Shown here one piece after another: positions 32,406-42,797 of a stretch of DNA of 64,000 bases. Source of the DNA: Nocardioides ochotonae (GTDB taxonomy: Bacteria > Actinomycetota > Actinomycetes > Propionibacteriales > Nocardioidaceae); the NCBI RefSeq assembly GCF_011420305.2, contig NZ_CP061769.1, positions 788,501 through 852,500 of the forward strand. Direction: 5' to 3'. The stretch's first letter is position 1, and each line of letters begins with the position of its first letter. The position numbers and the translations under genes were made by a program. The notes under the pieces were generated by a model, which saw only the letters and a program-made list of their open reading frames with translations, was not told the origin of the DNA and searched no databases.

Positions 32406-32968
32406 CGCGACACGCCCTCGAGCCCGGCGAGGCAGAGGTCCACCGCGCGATGCGCCCGGGCGCGCGCCGCGGGTCGGTCCAGCAGCAGGGCGTCGACGAG
32501 CAGCGGTGAGACGACCACGGCGATCACGTCGTCGGCCGGGCCACGCGGCACCTCGGCCTGGGCCAGCACCGTGCCGAACGGCTCGAGCAGGTCCTCGACG
32601 TAGCGCCGGCGCAGGTCGGCAGCGGCCGGGTCGTGGGCCGCGGTGGTGGTCAACGCCTGGAGGAAGGCCGCCACCGGCTTGTCGCGCAGCCGGTCGCACA
32701 GCACGTCCACCGCCGCGTGCAGGTCGGCCGCGAGGTCGCCGGACGAGGGGCTCGGCGGCGACGGAGCGACGTCGATGAGCGCGGCCAGCACGTCGGTCGG
32801 GGTCGGCCAGTGGCGGTAGATCGTCGAGCGCGAGACGCCGGTCGCCTGGTGCAGCCGCTGCGCGGTCAGCGCGGTCGCGCCCTCCACGAGCAGCAGCTCA
32901 AGTGCCGCGGTGAGCACCACGGTCGCCGTCTCGTTCGCCGGCCCTGCCGGGCGTCCAGTCCGTGCCAT
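32402..32968 (-). CDS. TetR-family regulator
   Basis: The 188-residue repressor-type protein has an N-terminal helix-turn-helix (TALTAQRLHQATGVSRSTIYRHWPT), followed by a ligand-binding helical domain. It lies directly upstream of, and overlaps, the racemase-family gene and probably regulates that pair. No clear operator palindrome is seen in the 105 bp upstream. Confidence 0.9.
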   Translation of the reverse strand: MARTGRPAGPANETATVVLTAALELLLVEGATALTAQRLHQATGVSRSTIYRHWPTPTDVLAALIDVAPSPPSPSSGDLAADLHAAVDVLCDRLRDKPVAAFLQALTTTAAHDPAAADLRRRYVEDLLEPFGTVLAQAEVPRGPADDVIAVVVSPLLVDALLLDRPAARARAHRAVDLCLAGLEGVSR

Positions 32969-33073
32969 TGAGTAAACGATACGGGATGCCCCGGTTATGT
33001 GTCGTGATGTGAGTGAAGGACGAGGGATGGTCGGTGGGTGCCGCGGTCACCACCGACCTCGTAACCTCGCCGG

Positions 33074-33535
33074 ATGCCTCACCGTCTCGGAACCCTGTCC
33101 GTCCTGCTCGCCCTCCTTCTGGCCCCGCTCGCCGTGCCGACGCCGGCCGGCGCCGCGACTCCGGAGCAGACCTACGCCAACCAGGCCGTGCGTGCGACCA
33201 ACGCGGTGCGCGCCAACCACGACCGCGGCGCGGTGAAGAAGAACGCCTGCCTGCGCAAGGCCGCCGCCCAGCAGGCGCGCAAGATGGCCGCGCAGCAGCG
33301 GCTCTTCCACCAGGACCTCGGCCCGCTGCTGCAGCGCTGCGGGCTGTCGATGGTGGGGGAGAACGTCGCCTACGGCTACCCCACGGGGCGCGCCGTCGTG
33401 CGCCAGGGCTGGATGAAGTCGCCCGGCCATCGCGCCAACATCCTCAACGGCCAGTTCAACCGGGTGGGCATCGCCGCGCGCCGCGCCGACAACGGCCAGT
33501 GGTACGCCGCGCAGGTCCTCGGCCGCACTGCCTGA
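33074..33535 (+). CDS. CAP-domain (SCP/PR1) secreted protein
   Basis: The 153-residue protein has a signal peptide (LGTLSVLLALLLAPLAVPTPAGA) and a CAP domain: TNAVRANHDRGAV, LRKAAAQQARKMA, GENVAYGYPTGRAVVRQGWM, SPGHRANILNGQFNRVGIAA. The conserved GENVA and SPGHRANI motifs and the His/Glu pair are present. Extracellular CAP proteins have unclear biochemical roles in bacteria, possibly wall or lipid related. Confidence 0.92.
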   Translation: MPHRLGTLSVLLALLLAPLAVPTPAGAATPEQTYANQAVRATNAVRANHDRGAVKKNACLRKAAAQQARKMAAQQRLFHQDLGPLLQRCGLSMVGENVAYGYPTGRAVVRQGWMKSPGHRANILNGQFNRVGIAARRADNGQWYAAQVLGRTA

Positions 33536-33604
33536 GTCGGGGCCTGGCTTGGGGCCTGAGCCTGGGCCTGAGCCCGCCGCCGTACGCCGGCCGGGGCGGC
33601 GCAC

Positions 33605-33620
33605 CCTCCCGTGAGGGAGG
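33605..33620. terminator. Short hairpin before prfB
   Basis: CCTCCC-GTGA-GGGAGG forms a 6-bp stem with a tetraloop about 70 bp after the CAP gene stop. It sits in a 252-bp gap that also holds a GGGCCTGAGCC direct repeat. A terminator is likely but weak. Confidence 0.45.
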
Positions 33621-33787
33621 ATCCCCAAAGAGCACCGCCATCCGGCCCGGCGTGGGCGGGACCAAGCGCTGTGAGCGTAGGGAGCGGCCCAGCCGGTGGA
33701 AAGTTGTCCCGCTTCGGCGCGGACCCGAAATAACCCGGCTCGTGTGGGCTTTCGACACCTACCCGGTGGAGCCGTAACCTGTAGGAC

Positions 33788-34906
<1,119 letters not shown>

Positions 34907-34947
34907 CGCTGGTCGGCTGGCCACCGGCCGCGCCGCACACGACGTAC

Positions 34948-34985
34948 GACAGGCCCCGCCTTCCGATCGGGAGGCGGGGCCTGTC
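34948..34985. terminator. Strong intrinsic-type terminator hairpin after prfB
   Basis: A perfect 14-bp inverted repeat (GACAGGCCCCGCCT and its complement) with a 10-base loop, 41 bp past the prfB stop and before the convergent aldo/keto reductase gene. It likely serves both directions. Confidence 0.85.
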
Positions 34986-35013
34986 GCGTCGAGGCGCCCC
35001 GGTGCCAGGGGTG

Positions 35014-36054
35014 TCAGTACGCCGAGCGGCGGCGCAGACGTGCCTCGGTGAGGGCCGGCGGTGCGTAACCCCGGTCCGCGTCGTTGATCGTGGTCCCCGG
35101 TGCGACGATCTCGTCGATGCGGTCGAGCACGTCGCGCGGCAGCGACACCTTCTCCGCGCCCAGCTGGGACTCCAACTGCTCCATCGTGCGCGGCCCGATG
35201 ATCACCGAGGAGACCGCCGGGTGCTCGAGCACGAACGCCAGCGCGAGGTGGATCAGCGAGACCCCCGTGTCGTCGGCGAGGTCCTGGAGCCGGTGCACCG
35301 CCTCGAGCTTGCGGGCGTTGGCGGGGTGCTGCGGGTCGTGGCGTCCGGGCTGGCGCGCGAGCCGCGTGGAGGTCACGGACTCCTCGCCACGGCGGTGGCG
35401 CCCCGAGAGCCAGCCGCCGGCCAGCGGGCTCCACGGCAGGATGCCGAGGCCGTACCTCTGCGCGGTCGGCAGCAGGTCACGCTCGACCTCCCGGGCCAGG
35501 ATCGAGTACGGCGGCTGCTCGGTCACCGGCCGCTCGCGGTGGCGGCGCTCGGCGACCCACTGCGCCTCGACGACCTGCGAGGGCAGGAACGTGGAGGTGC
35601 CGAGGTAGCGGATCTTGCCCTGGTGGACCAGGTCGGAGAGCGCCGAGAGGGTCTCGTCGATCGCGATCTCCGGGCGCGGCCGGTGCACCTGGTAGAGGTC
35701 GATGTGGTCGGTGCGCAGCCGGCGCAGCGAGGCCTCGACCTCGCGGATGATCCAGCGCCGCGAGGTGCCCCCGTGGTTGGGGTCCTCCGACATCGCGCCG
35801 TGGAACTTGGTGGCCAGCACGACGTCGTCGCGGCGGCCCTTCAGGGCCCGGCCGACGATCCGCTCGGACTCCCCGCGGGAGTAGACGTCGGCGGTGTCGA
35901 TGACGTTGATCCCGGCGTCCAGCGCCCGGTGGATGATCCGGATCGAGTCCTCGGCGTCGGGATTGCCCCACTCGCCGAACATCATCGCGCCGAGGGTGAG
36001 CGGGCTGACCTTCACGCCGGTGGTGCCGAGGTCGCGCCAGTGCTCGGTGTTCAT
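35014..36054 (-). CDS. Aldo/keto reductase
   Basis: NADPH-dependent oxidoreductase of 346 residues. Family motifs: GVKVSPLTLGAMMFGEWG, GINVIDTADVYSRGESE (catalytic Asp and Tyr), ATKFHG (Lys), HIDLYQVHRP (His), and VSSVIIGPRTMEQL for cofactor binding. It is the last gene of a five-gene operon with an organosulfur-type ABC transporter and an FMN monooxygenase, overlapping the latter by ATGA. It may reduce an aldehyde product of the oxygenase. Confidence 0.92.
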   Translation of the reverse strand: MNTEHWRDLGTTGVKVSPLTLGAMMFGEWGNPDAEDSIRIIHRALDAGINVIDTADVYSRGESERIVGRALKGRRDDVVLATKFHGAMSEDPNHGGTSRRWIIREVEASLRRLRTDHIDLYQVHRPRPEIAIDETLSALSDLVHQGKIRYLGTSTFLPSQVVEAQWVAERRHRERPVTEQPPYSILAREVERDLLPTAQRYGLGILPWSPLAGGWLSGRHRRGEESVTSTRLARQPGRHDPQHPANARKLEAVHRLQDLADDTGVSLIHLALAFVLEHPAVSSVIIGPRTMEQLESQLGAEKVSLPRDVLDRIDEIVAPGTTINDADRGYAPPALTEARLRRRSAY

Positions 36055-37388
36055 GCGGTCTCCTGGTGGGGTGCGGGGTGGGCGAAGAGGCTCGGGGGCC
36101 GCTCGAGGCCGAGGTGCTCGCGCAGCGTGGTGCCGTCGTACTCGTGGCGGAACAGCCCGCGCTCGCGCAGGATCGGCAGCACGCCGTCGACGAACCGGTC
36201 GAAGCCGCCGGTCAGCCAAGGAGGCATCACGTTGAAGCCGTCGGCCGCGCCGCTCTCGTGCCACAGCTGCATCTGGTCGGCGACCTGCTCGGCGGTGCCG
36301 ACCACCACCCGGTGCCCGCGGGCGCCGGCGAGGCGGTGCATGAGCTGGCGGATCGTCGGCTGCTCGCGCTCGACGATGTCGACGACGAGCTGGGCCCGGC
36401 TGGAGGCGGTGCGGTCGCCGTCGAGGCGCAGCGCCTCGGCCGGGACGGGGCCGTCCAGGTCGTGGCCCGACAGGTCGACGCCGAGGGTGTGGTGCAGCAC
36501 CTCGAGCGAGTACGCCGGCTGGGTGAGCGCGTTGAGCCGGTCGTGCAGCGTGCGCGCCTCGGCCTCCGTCGCGGCGATCACCGGGCTGATGCCCGGCAGC
36601 ACCAGCACCGAGCCCGGGTCGCGCCCGACGCCGCGGGCGCGCTCCTTGATGTCGGCGTAGAACTCCTGGGCGCTCTCGAGGGTCTGGTGCGCGGTGAAGA
36701 TCGCCTCGGCCCAGCGGGCCGCGAAGCCGCGCCCGTCGTCGGAGGAGCCGGCCTGCACGTAGACCGGCCGGCCCTGCGGGGAGCGCGGCAGGTTGAGCGG
36801 CCCGGCGACGGAGAACTCCCGCCCGACGTGGTCGACGCGGTGGATCCGGTCGGTGTCGGCGAAGATCCCGCTGTCCTGGTCGATCACCAGCGCCTCGTCC
36901 TCCCAGCTGTCCCACAGCCGGGTGACCACCTCGAGGTACTCCTCGGCGCGGGCGTAGCGGTCGGCGTGCGGCGGGTGCTCGGGGAGGCCGAAGTTGGCCG
37001 CCGCCCCGGCGGCGCCGGTGGTGACGATGTTCCAGCCGGCGCGGCCGTTGCTGAGGTGGTCGAGCGAGGCGAACTGCCGGGCCAGGTTGTAGGGCTCGGT
37101 GTAGGTCGTCGAGGCGGTGCCGATCAGCCCGATCCGGCTGGTCACCGCCGCGATGGCCGACATCCAGGTGAGCGGCTCGAGGCGGAACCGCGAGGCGTAG
37201 CGGATGTTGTCGGCCAGCGAGGGGCCGTCGGCGAAGAAGATCGCGTCGAGCTTCGCGCCCTCGGCCTTGCGGGCGAGCGCCTGGTAGTAGGTGATGTCCA
37301 GGACCCGGGAGATGTCGGTGTCCGGGTGGCGCCAGGCGGCCTCGTGGTGGCCGCCGGGGTAGATGAACAGGTTCAGGTGCAGGCTCAT
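36051..37388 (-). CDS. FMN-dependent monooxygenase (NtaA/SnaA/DszA family)
   Basis: A bacterial-luciferase-fold protein of 445 residues. LHLNLFIYPGGHHEAAWRHP, ITYYQALARKAEGAKLDAIFFADGPSL, TWMSAIAAVTSRIGLIGTASTTYTEPYNLAR and SNGRAGWNIVTTGAAGAAANFG all match nitrilotriacetate / dibenzothiophene-sulfone monooxygenase-type enzymes. These use reduced FMN from a partner reductase to cleave C-N or C-S bonds. No flavin reductase gene is adjacent. The ABC genes upstream argue for an organosulfur substrate. Confidence 0.92.
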   Translation of the reverse strand: MSLHLNLFIYPGGHHEAAWRHPDTDISRVLDITYYQALARKAEGAKLDAIFFADGPSLADNIRYASRFRLEPLTWMSAIAAVTSRIGLIGTASTTYTEPYNLARQFASLDHLSNGRAGWNIVTTGAAGAAANFGLPEHPPHADRYARAEEYLEVVTRLWDSWEDEALVIDQDSGIFADTDRIHRVDHVGREFSVAGPLNLPRSPQGRPVYVQAGSSDDGRGFAARWAEAIFTAHQTLESAQEFYADIKERARGVGRDPGSVLVLPGISPVIAATEAEARTLHDRLNALTQPAYSLEVLHHTLGVDLSGHDLDGPVPAEALRLDGDRTASSRAQLVVDIVEREQPTIRQLMHRLAGARGHRVVVGTAEQVADQMQLWHESGAADGFNVMPPWLTGGFDRFVDGVLPILRERGLFRHEYDGTTLREHLGLERPPSLFAHPAPHQETA

Positions 37389-38197
37389 GACGCGGCCTCC
37401 GTGCGGACGGCGTCCGCGTCGTCCACGACGCCGAGCTCGCCGAGCAGGCGGGTGCGCAGGGCGGCGAACTCGGGGTCGGCCTGGGAGCGGCGACCGCGCA
37501 GCTGCACGGTGAGGTCGGAGCGCACGACGCCGTCGTCGAGCACGATCACCCGGTCGGCCAGCACGATCGCCTCGTCCACGTCGTGGGTGACCAGCAGGAC
37601 GGCGGGCCGGTGCGCCTCGCACAGCCGGCGCAGCAGCGTGTGCATGCGGATCCGGGTGAGCGCGTCGAGCGCGCCGAACGGCTCGTCGGCGAGCAGCAGG
37701 GCGGGCTCGCGGACCAGGGAGCGGGCCAGCGCGGCGCGCTGCTGCTCGCCTCCGGAGAGCTGGTGCGGCCAGGCGCGGTCGCGGCCGCCGAGGCCGACCT
37801 CCTCCAGGGCGGTGCGGCCCCGGGCCTGGGCGTGCTTGCCGGTGAGGCCGAGGACGACGTTGTCCAAGACCCGCTTCCACGGGAGCAGCCGGGAGTCCTG
37901 GAAGACCACCGAGACGTTGGTCGGGACCTCGATGGTGCCGTGGCCCGCGACGTCGCGGTCCAGCCCGGCGAGCGCGCGCAGCAGCGTGCTCTTGCCGCTG
38001 CCGCTGCGCCCGAGCAGGGCGACGAACTCGCCGGGGGCGATGTCGAGGTCGAGGCCGTTGAGCACGCCTCCGGCCTCGCTGAAGCGGCGGTGCAGGCCGC
38101 GGACCCGTACGGCGCTGCCGTGCGGCTCGTCGGGGCCGACGGGGGTGCCGGTGATGTCAGCGGTGGTGGCGGGCGTCAGCCCAGGGTGCGTCGCCAT
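37385..38197 (-). CDS. ABC transporter ATPase (SsuB/TauB-like)
   Basis: The 270-residue ATPase has Walker A LLGRSGSGKSTLLR, Q-loop VVFQDSRLLPWKRV, signature [13 protein letters not shown], Walker B ALLLADEPFGALD and the switch His in VLLVTHDVDEAI. The DEPFGALD and LLPWK features are typical of nitrate/sulfonate/taurine importers. It overlaps the permease gene by 22 bp and the monooxygenase by ATGA. Confidence 0.95.
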   Translation of the reverse strand: MATHPGLTPATTADITGTPVGPDEPHGSAVRVRGLHRRFSEAGGVLNGLDLDIAPGEFVALLGRSGSGKSTLLRALAGLDRDVAGHGTIEVPTNVSVVFQDSRLLPWKRVLDNVVLGLTGKHAQARGRTALEEVGLGGRDRAWPHQLSGGEQQRAALARSLVREPALLLADEPFGALDALTRIRMHTLLRRLCEAHRPAVLLVTHDVDEAIVLADRVIVLDDGVVRSDLTVQLRGRRSQADPEFAALRTRLLGELGVVDDADAVRTEAAS

Positions 38198-39048
38198 GTC
38201 AGGGCCTTCCTCTCGATCAGGCGGACGGTGCCGTCGGCGATGAGGCCGAGCGCGGCGTAGACGACCAGGCCGACGACGATCACGTCGGTCTGGCCATAGC
38301 TGGAGGCGAGCGTGATCATGTGGCCGATCCCGCTGGTGGCGTTGATCTGCTCGACCACGACGAGCGCGAGGATCGCGGAGGTCACCGCGAAGCGCAGGCC
38401 GAGCAGGAACCCGGGCATCGCCCCCGGGATGACGATGCTGCGGACGAACGCGGTGCGGCTCAGATCGACGGTCTCCGCGAGCTCGGCGTAGCGGCCCTCG
38501 ATGGCGCGCAGGCCGTGGTGGGTGTGGATGTAGACCGGCACCAGCACGCCGAGCGCGATCGTGATGACCTTCATCTGCTCACCGATGCCGAACCACAAGA
38601 TCAGCAGCGGGATCAGCGCCAGGCTCGGGATGGAGCGCTTGATCTGCACCGGCCCGTCGACCACCGACTCACCGAGCCGGGAGAGCCCGGCGGCGATGGC
38701 CAGCACCACGCCGACGACGGTGCCGAGCGCGAGGCCGAGCCCGGCGCGGACCGCGGAGGTCAGCAGGCTGTCCTGGAGTCGGCCGCTCTCGATCAGGTCC
38801 CCGGCGGTGCGGACCACCGTCCACGGCTCGCTGAGCGTGCGGGGGTCGAGCAGGCCGGTGGCCGAGCCGACGCACCAGCCGACGACGAGCAGCACCGGGC
38901 CGAGCAGCACCGCGAACGGCACGCGTGGTCCGGGCCCGAGCCGGCGGCGTACGACGCGGGCGTCGACGGCGCTCGAGCCGTCGTGCAGCGGTGCCCGGTG
39001 AGCGCCGGCGGTGGCCGCGGCCCGGTCGAGGGGCGCCGCGGTCGTCAT
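38176..39048 (-). CDS. ABC transporter permease (SsuC/TauC-like)
   Basis: A 290-residue membrane protein with six helices and the binding-protein-dependent transport loop ETVDLSRTAFVRSIVIPGAMPGFLLGLRFA (EAA-type motif). ATG at 39048 overlaps the solute-binding gene stop. It forms the membrane channel for the ATPase and lipoprotein next to it. Confidence 0.93.
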   Translation of the reverse strand: MTTAAPLDRAAATAGAHRAPLHDGSSAVDARVVRRRLGPGPRVPFAVLLGPVLLVVGWCVGSATGLLDPRTLSEPWTVVRTAGDLIESGRLQDSLLTSAVRAGLGLALGTVVGVVLAIAAGLSRLGESVVDGPVQIKRSIPSLALIPLLILWFGIGEQMKVITIALGVLVPVYIHTHHGLRAIEGRYAELAETVDLSRTAFVRSIVIPGAMPGFLLGLRFAVTSAILALVVVEQINATSGIGHMITLASSYGQTDVIVVGLVVYAALGLIADGTVRLIERKALTWRRTLG

Positions 39049-40124
39049 GACGGGCTCCCGGCTCCGAGGGCCTGGGCGATCGCCTGCTCGAAGCGACGGT
39101 CGTAGAGGTCGGTGACGTCGAGGTCGTCGTGCCCCTGCTCGCGGGCGAGCAGGTCGGCGGTCTCCTGGTGGCGCGCGATCAGGTCGTCCCAGGCGGTCGG
39201 GACCTCGAAGGTGCCGAGGGCCTCGACGACGTAGCGGGCGTCCTCGGGGAAGAGCCCCTCGTGCTCGACGTAGAAGGCCTCGGCGAACTCCTCGGGGTGC
39301 GCGTTGATCCACTCCTGGGCCTCGGCCCAGATCGCGACGTACTTCTTGGCGGCGGCGGCCTTGTGGGCGTCCTGGACCACCTCGACCGGCGCGTAGAGGA
39401 CCCAGGCGTCGTCGCGGACCCCGGAGGCGATGGTCGCGGCCCCGTCGCGCTCGTACTTGGCGAGGTAGGTCTTGGCGAGCGTGGGCTGGAGCGGCGCGAC
39501 GTCGACCTGCTTGCTGCCCAGGGCGTTGACGAAGGAGTCGTCGACGCTGGTCATCTCGACGAGCTCGACGTCGTCCTGGGCGAGCCCGGCCTTGTCCAGC
39601 ACGCGCAGGACCAGCGCGCCCTGGGCCTGGCCGGGGGAGTAGGCGATCTTCTTGCCGGCGAGGTCGTCGAGGTCGGCGACGTCGGTGCCCGGCGCGATGC
39701 CGAGGGCGTACGTCGGGTGCTCGAGCGGGTCGACGGTCTCGCGGGCGGCGAGGATGCGGACCTCGGTGTCGGTCCAGGTGGCGAAGAGCGGGGGGATGTC
39801 CGCGACGGCGCCGATGTCGAGGGCGCCGGCGCGGAACGCCTCGAGGGTCTTCGGACCGCCGTTGATGTTGGCGAACTCGATGTCGAAGTCGATCTCGTCG
39901 ATGAGGCCGGAGACCTCGAGCGCGGTCTGGGTCGCCGGGTCGCCGACCCGCAGGACCGTCTCCTGGGGGACCTCGTCCGGCACGTCGGCGCCCGTCTCGA
40001 GGGCCGGCCCGGCAGCCTCGGAGGAGCAGCCGGCGAGCACGAGTCCCGAGACGGCCAAGGCCAGCGAGACGCTGAGGCGGCGCCGCGGTCGTCGGTGACG
40101 CCGACGGGGCGGGGTGGAGGGCAT
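39045..40124 (-). CDS. ABC substrate-binding lipoprotein (SsuA/TauA-like)
   Basis: The 359-residue protein has an Arg-rich signal region, a lipobox LAGC at about residue 33, and a periplasmic-type binding fold: [48 protein letters not shown], typical of sulfonate-binding proteins. It captures the substrate at the cell surface. First gene of the five-gene operon; the candidate operator at 40147-40164 lies 23 bp before it. Confidence 0.93.
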   Translation of the reverse strand: MPSTPPRRRHRRPRRRLSVSLALAVSGLVLAGCSSEAAGPALETGADVPDEVPQETVLRVGDPATQTALEVSGLIDEIDFDIEFANINGGPKTLEAFRAGALDIGAVADIPPLFATWTDTEVRILAARETVDPLEHPTYALGIAPGTDVADLDDLAGKKIAYSPGQAQGALVLRVLDKAGLAQDDVELVEMTSVDDSFVNALGSKQVDVAPLQPTLAKTYLAKYERDGAATIASGVRDDAWVLYAPVEVVQDAHKAAAAKKYVAIWAEAQEWINAHPEEFAEAFYVEHEGLFPEDARYVVEALGTFEVPTAWDDLIARHQETADLLAREQGHDDLDVTDLYDRRFEQAIAQALGAGSPS

Positions 40125-40146
40125 GGTTCTCCTTCAGGTTTTGCAA

Positions 40147-40164
40147 TAAAGTCAACTGAATTAG
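40147..40164. promoter_or_regulatory. Candidate operator TAAAGTCAACTGAATTAG
   Basis: An AT-rich quasi-palindrome 23 bp upstream of the solute-binding gene. It matches the complement of the motif before the FMO operon (3963-3980) with an identical ACTGA core and TTAG end. Close to the start codon, consistent with repressor action. The regulator is not in the window as far as can be told. Confidence 0.5.
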
Positions 40165-40258
40165 TACACATAATCGGGGCGCGTGTCACGGCCCGCGGTG
40201 CCACGATCTGGCGACAGGTTTCGCCGATGCCCCGGTCCGGGCCCCCGCGCACAGACGA

Positions 40259-40292
40259 CGAGCGCCCACCCGGAGGACCGGGTGGGCGCTCG
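40259..40292. terminator. Terminator hairpin at the end of the 40304 gene
   Basis: Perfect 15-bp inverted repeat (CGAGCGCCCACCCGG and complement) with a short loop, 12 bp past the stop of the minus-strand gene ending at 40304. It probably also shields the operon starting at 40124. Confidence 0.82.
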
Positions 40293-40303
40293 TGGAGCGC
40301 GCG

Positions 40304-40951
40304 TCAGGCGGAGGCGGCCTGGGCGACCGTGGCGCACCAGATCGCGGCCCGGTCCACCAGCTCCTCGCGGGGGACGTCGCGGTCGCGCAGCGTGCAGGTC
40401 AGCCAGGCGTCGCCGAACAACCCGCGCCAGGAGACCTCCCGCCCGCGGTCGGTGCGGCAGGCCAGGCCGACCGACGCCGCGCCGTACGACGGGGCGCCGG
40501 GCAGCGGCGTGCACCCGTCGGCCTCCCGGGCCGCGCGGGCCACCGCGCGGGCCTGGTCCGGGCTCACCGGCGGGGCGAAGACCCAGGCGCGGGCGGCGGC
40601 GTCGCCGGCCGTCCAGGCGCAGCCGTGCTCGTGGGCCACGTCGCGCACGCCCTTCGCCAGCTCGACCCGGTCGCCCGGGGCGTGGGCCTGCTCGTCCTCG
40701 GGGTCGGCGCCGAGCGCGGCGGCCACGCTCTCCGGCGGGACCTGGGCGCAGAAGGAGTCGCGGCGCACCGCCAGGGAGGTGGTGTCGAGATCGGCCAGGG
40801 TGAGCGTCGGTGAGACGACGGGGGCGTCGGGCTCGTCCGCCGAGGGGGAGGGGTCCCCGCCCAGGGTGAGCACACCGAGCAGCACCACGACCCCGGTGAG
40901 AGCGATCGCGGCGACGACGAGCCTCAGGGGCCGGGCGGTGCGGAACACCAC
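40304..40951 (-). CDS. Membrane-anchored secreted protein of unknown function
   Basis: A 215-residue protein starting [20 protein letters not shown] with one N-terminal membrane helix and an extracytoplasmic domain containing five cysteines ([31 protein letters not shown]). It resembles DUF3558-type lipoprotein/secreted proteins of actinobacteria but without a lipobox. It is divergent from ftsE. GTG at 40951 is chosen because the hydrophobic segment begins shortly after. Confidence 0.7.
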   Translation of the reverse strand: MVFRTARPLRLVVAAIALTGVVVLLGVLTLGGDPSPSADEPDAPVVSPTLTLADLDTTSLAVRRDSFCAQVPPESVAAALGADPEDEQAHAPGDRVELAKGVRDVAHEHGCAWTAGDAAARAWVFAPPVSPDQARAVARAAREADGCTPLPGAPSYGAASVGLACRTDRGREVSWRGLFGDAWLTCTLRDRDVPREELVDRAAIWCATVAQAASA

Positions 40952-41009
40952 CCCACGATACGGAAGCACGATCCCCGCATCGTCCGCCGCCTCGGTTACC
41001 GTCGTACGC

Positions 41010-41699
41010 GTGATTCGATTCGAGAAGGTCACCAAGACCTACCCCGGCACGGGCAGCCCCGCCCTCGACCAGGTGTCGATCGACGTCGAGAAGGGCGAGT
41101 TCGTCTTCCTCGTCGGCACCTCCGGGTCCGGCAAGTCGACGGCGCTGCGACTGGTGCTGCGCGAGACGCGCCCCACGTCGGGCCGCGTCTACGTCGCCGG
41201 CAAGGAGATCAACCGGCTTGCCGGCTGGAAGGTCCCCCGGCTGCGCCGCCAGATCGGCACGGTGTTCCAGGACTTCCGGCTGCTGCCCAACAAGACGGTC
41301 TCCGAGAACGTCGCCTTCGCGCTGCAGGTGATCGGGCGCTCGCGCGCCGAGATCGCCAGCCTGGTCCCCGAGACCCTGGAGCTGGTCGGGCTCGAGGGCA
41401 AGGGCGACCGGTTGCCCGACGAGCTCTCCGGCGGCGAGCAGCAGCGCGTCGCGATCGCCCGCGCGTTCGTCAACCGGCCGATGATCCTGATCGCCGACGA
41501 GCCCACCGGCAACCTGGACCCGTCGACCTCGGTCGGCATCATGAAGCTGCTCGACCGCATCAACCGCACCGGTACGACGGTGCTCATGGCCACCCACGAC
41601 CACGGGATCGTCGACCAGATGCGCAAGCGCGTCGTCGAGCTCGACCACGGCCGGGTCGTGCGCGACCAGGCCCAGGGCGTCTACGGCTTCCAGCACTGA
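41010..41699 (+). CDS. ftsE: Cell division ATP-binding protein FtsE
   Basis: The 229-residue ABC ATPase has Walker [14 protein letters not shown]-loop [13 protein letters not shown], signature [14 protein letters not shown], Walker [13 protein letters not shown] and switch His LMATHDHG. With FtsX it controls peptidoglycan hydrolase activation at the division site. GTG start at 41010. Confidence 0.97.
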   Translation: MIRFEKVTKTYPGTGSPALDQVSIDVEKGEFVFLVGTSGSGKSTALRLVLRETRPTSGRVYVAGKEINRLAGWKVPRLRRQIGTVFQDFRLLPNKTVSENVAFALQVIGRSRAEIASLVPETLELVGLEGKGDRLPDELSGGEQQRVAIARAFVNRPMILIADEPTGNLDPSTSVGIMKLLDRINRTGTTVLMATHDHGIVDQMRKRVVELDHGRVVRDQAQGVYGFQH

Positions 41700-41804
41700 C
41701 ACCCGCGGCTCGCCGCCCGCCGCGCCCACACGCGCGGGGACGGAGGAGTCCCGAGCCCGTCGTACGTCCCGAGATCCATCCTGATCAGGAGTCCTTCCGA
41801 CCTC

Positions 41805-42722
41805 ATGCAGCTGCGCTACGTCTTCTCCGAGCTCCGTCAGGGGCTGCGCCGCAACCTGTCGATGCACGTCGCGGTCGTCCTCACCCTCTTCGTCTCCCTC
41901 ACGCTCGTGGCCCTGGGCGTCCTGCTCAACCAGCAGGCCGACCGGGCCGCTGAGCGCTACGGCAACGAGCTCCAGATCGCGGTCTACCTGTGCCGCGAGG
42001 ACGACCAGTCGCCCTCGTGCAACACCGCCGCGACCGAGCCGCAGAAGGAGGAGATCCAGGCCGTCATCGACGACAACGCCGAGGTCGCCTCCTCCGACTT
42101 CGAGACGCGGGAGGAGGCCTTCGACAAGATGCGCGAGCTCTTCGACTTCCCCGACGAGTACTTCGAGGGCTCCGACCCGGTGATGACGGCCGAGAACATG
42201 CCGGAGGCCATCTGGATCACCCTGAAGAACCCGAAGGAGTCGGCCGGCATCACCAGCGCGGTGGCCGGGCTGCCGGGCGTCAGCCGGGTGGTGGACAACC
42301 GCGAGGTCGTGGTGCGCATCTACGACACCCTCGACGTGCTCCAGAAGGGCGCGCTCGCGGTCGCCGGCTTCCTGGTGCTGGCCGCGCTGCTGCTGGTCGC
42401 CAACACGATCCGCCTGGCGGCGTTCGCGCGGCGCAAGGAGATCGGCATCATGCGGCTGGTCGGCGCCTCCACGCTCTACATCACCCTGCCGTTCCTCCTC
42501 GAGGCGCTGGTGACCGCGGTGATCAGCGTGGTGCTGGCCGGTGGCGCGCTCGCGGCGCTGATGAAGTTCGGCGTGCAGGACAAGCTCGCCGAGTCGCTCG
42601 CGTTCATCCCGTGGATCGGCTGGCCGGAGCTGACGACCTCGGTGATCGTGATCGCGATCCTCGGCCCGCTGCTCACGCTGCTGCCGACACTCCTGCTGAC
42701 CCGCAAATACCTCAAAGTCTGA
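41805..42722 (+). CDS. ftsX: Cell division protein FtsX
   Basis: The 305-residue membrane protein has an N-terminal helix (HVAVVLTLFVSLTLVALGVLL), an extracellular domain (about 60-175) with a Cys pair (YLCREDDQSPSC) and three C-terminal helices with the FtsX/MacB fold (FARRKEIGIMRLVGAS). It transmits the FtsE ATPase cycle to the M23/RipC-type hydrolase encoded next. Confidence 0.97.
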   Translation: MQLRYVFSELRQGLRRNLSMHVAVVLTLFVSLTLVALGVLLNQQADRAAERYGNELQIAVYLCREDDQSPSCNTAATEPQKEEIQAVIDDNAEVASSDFETREEAFDKMRELFDFPDEYFEGSDPVMTAENMPEAIWITLKNPKESAGITSAVAGLPGVSRVVDNREVVVRIYDTLDVLQKGALAVAGFLVLAALLLVANTIRLAAFARRKEIGIMRLVGASTLYITLPFLLEALVTAVISVVLAGGALAALMKFGVQDKLAESLAFIPWIGWPELTTSVIVIAILGPLLTLLPTLLLTRKYLKV

Positions 42723-42797
42723 TCGCTGACGCCTAACGTGGGCGCGGGTTCTTCCCCGAGCTCTCCCGAGTTTCCCCGATCAGTTAAGGCAGACCTG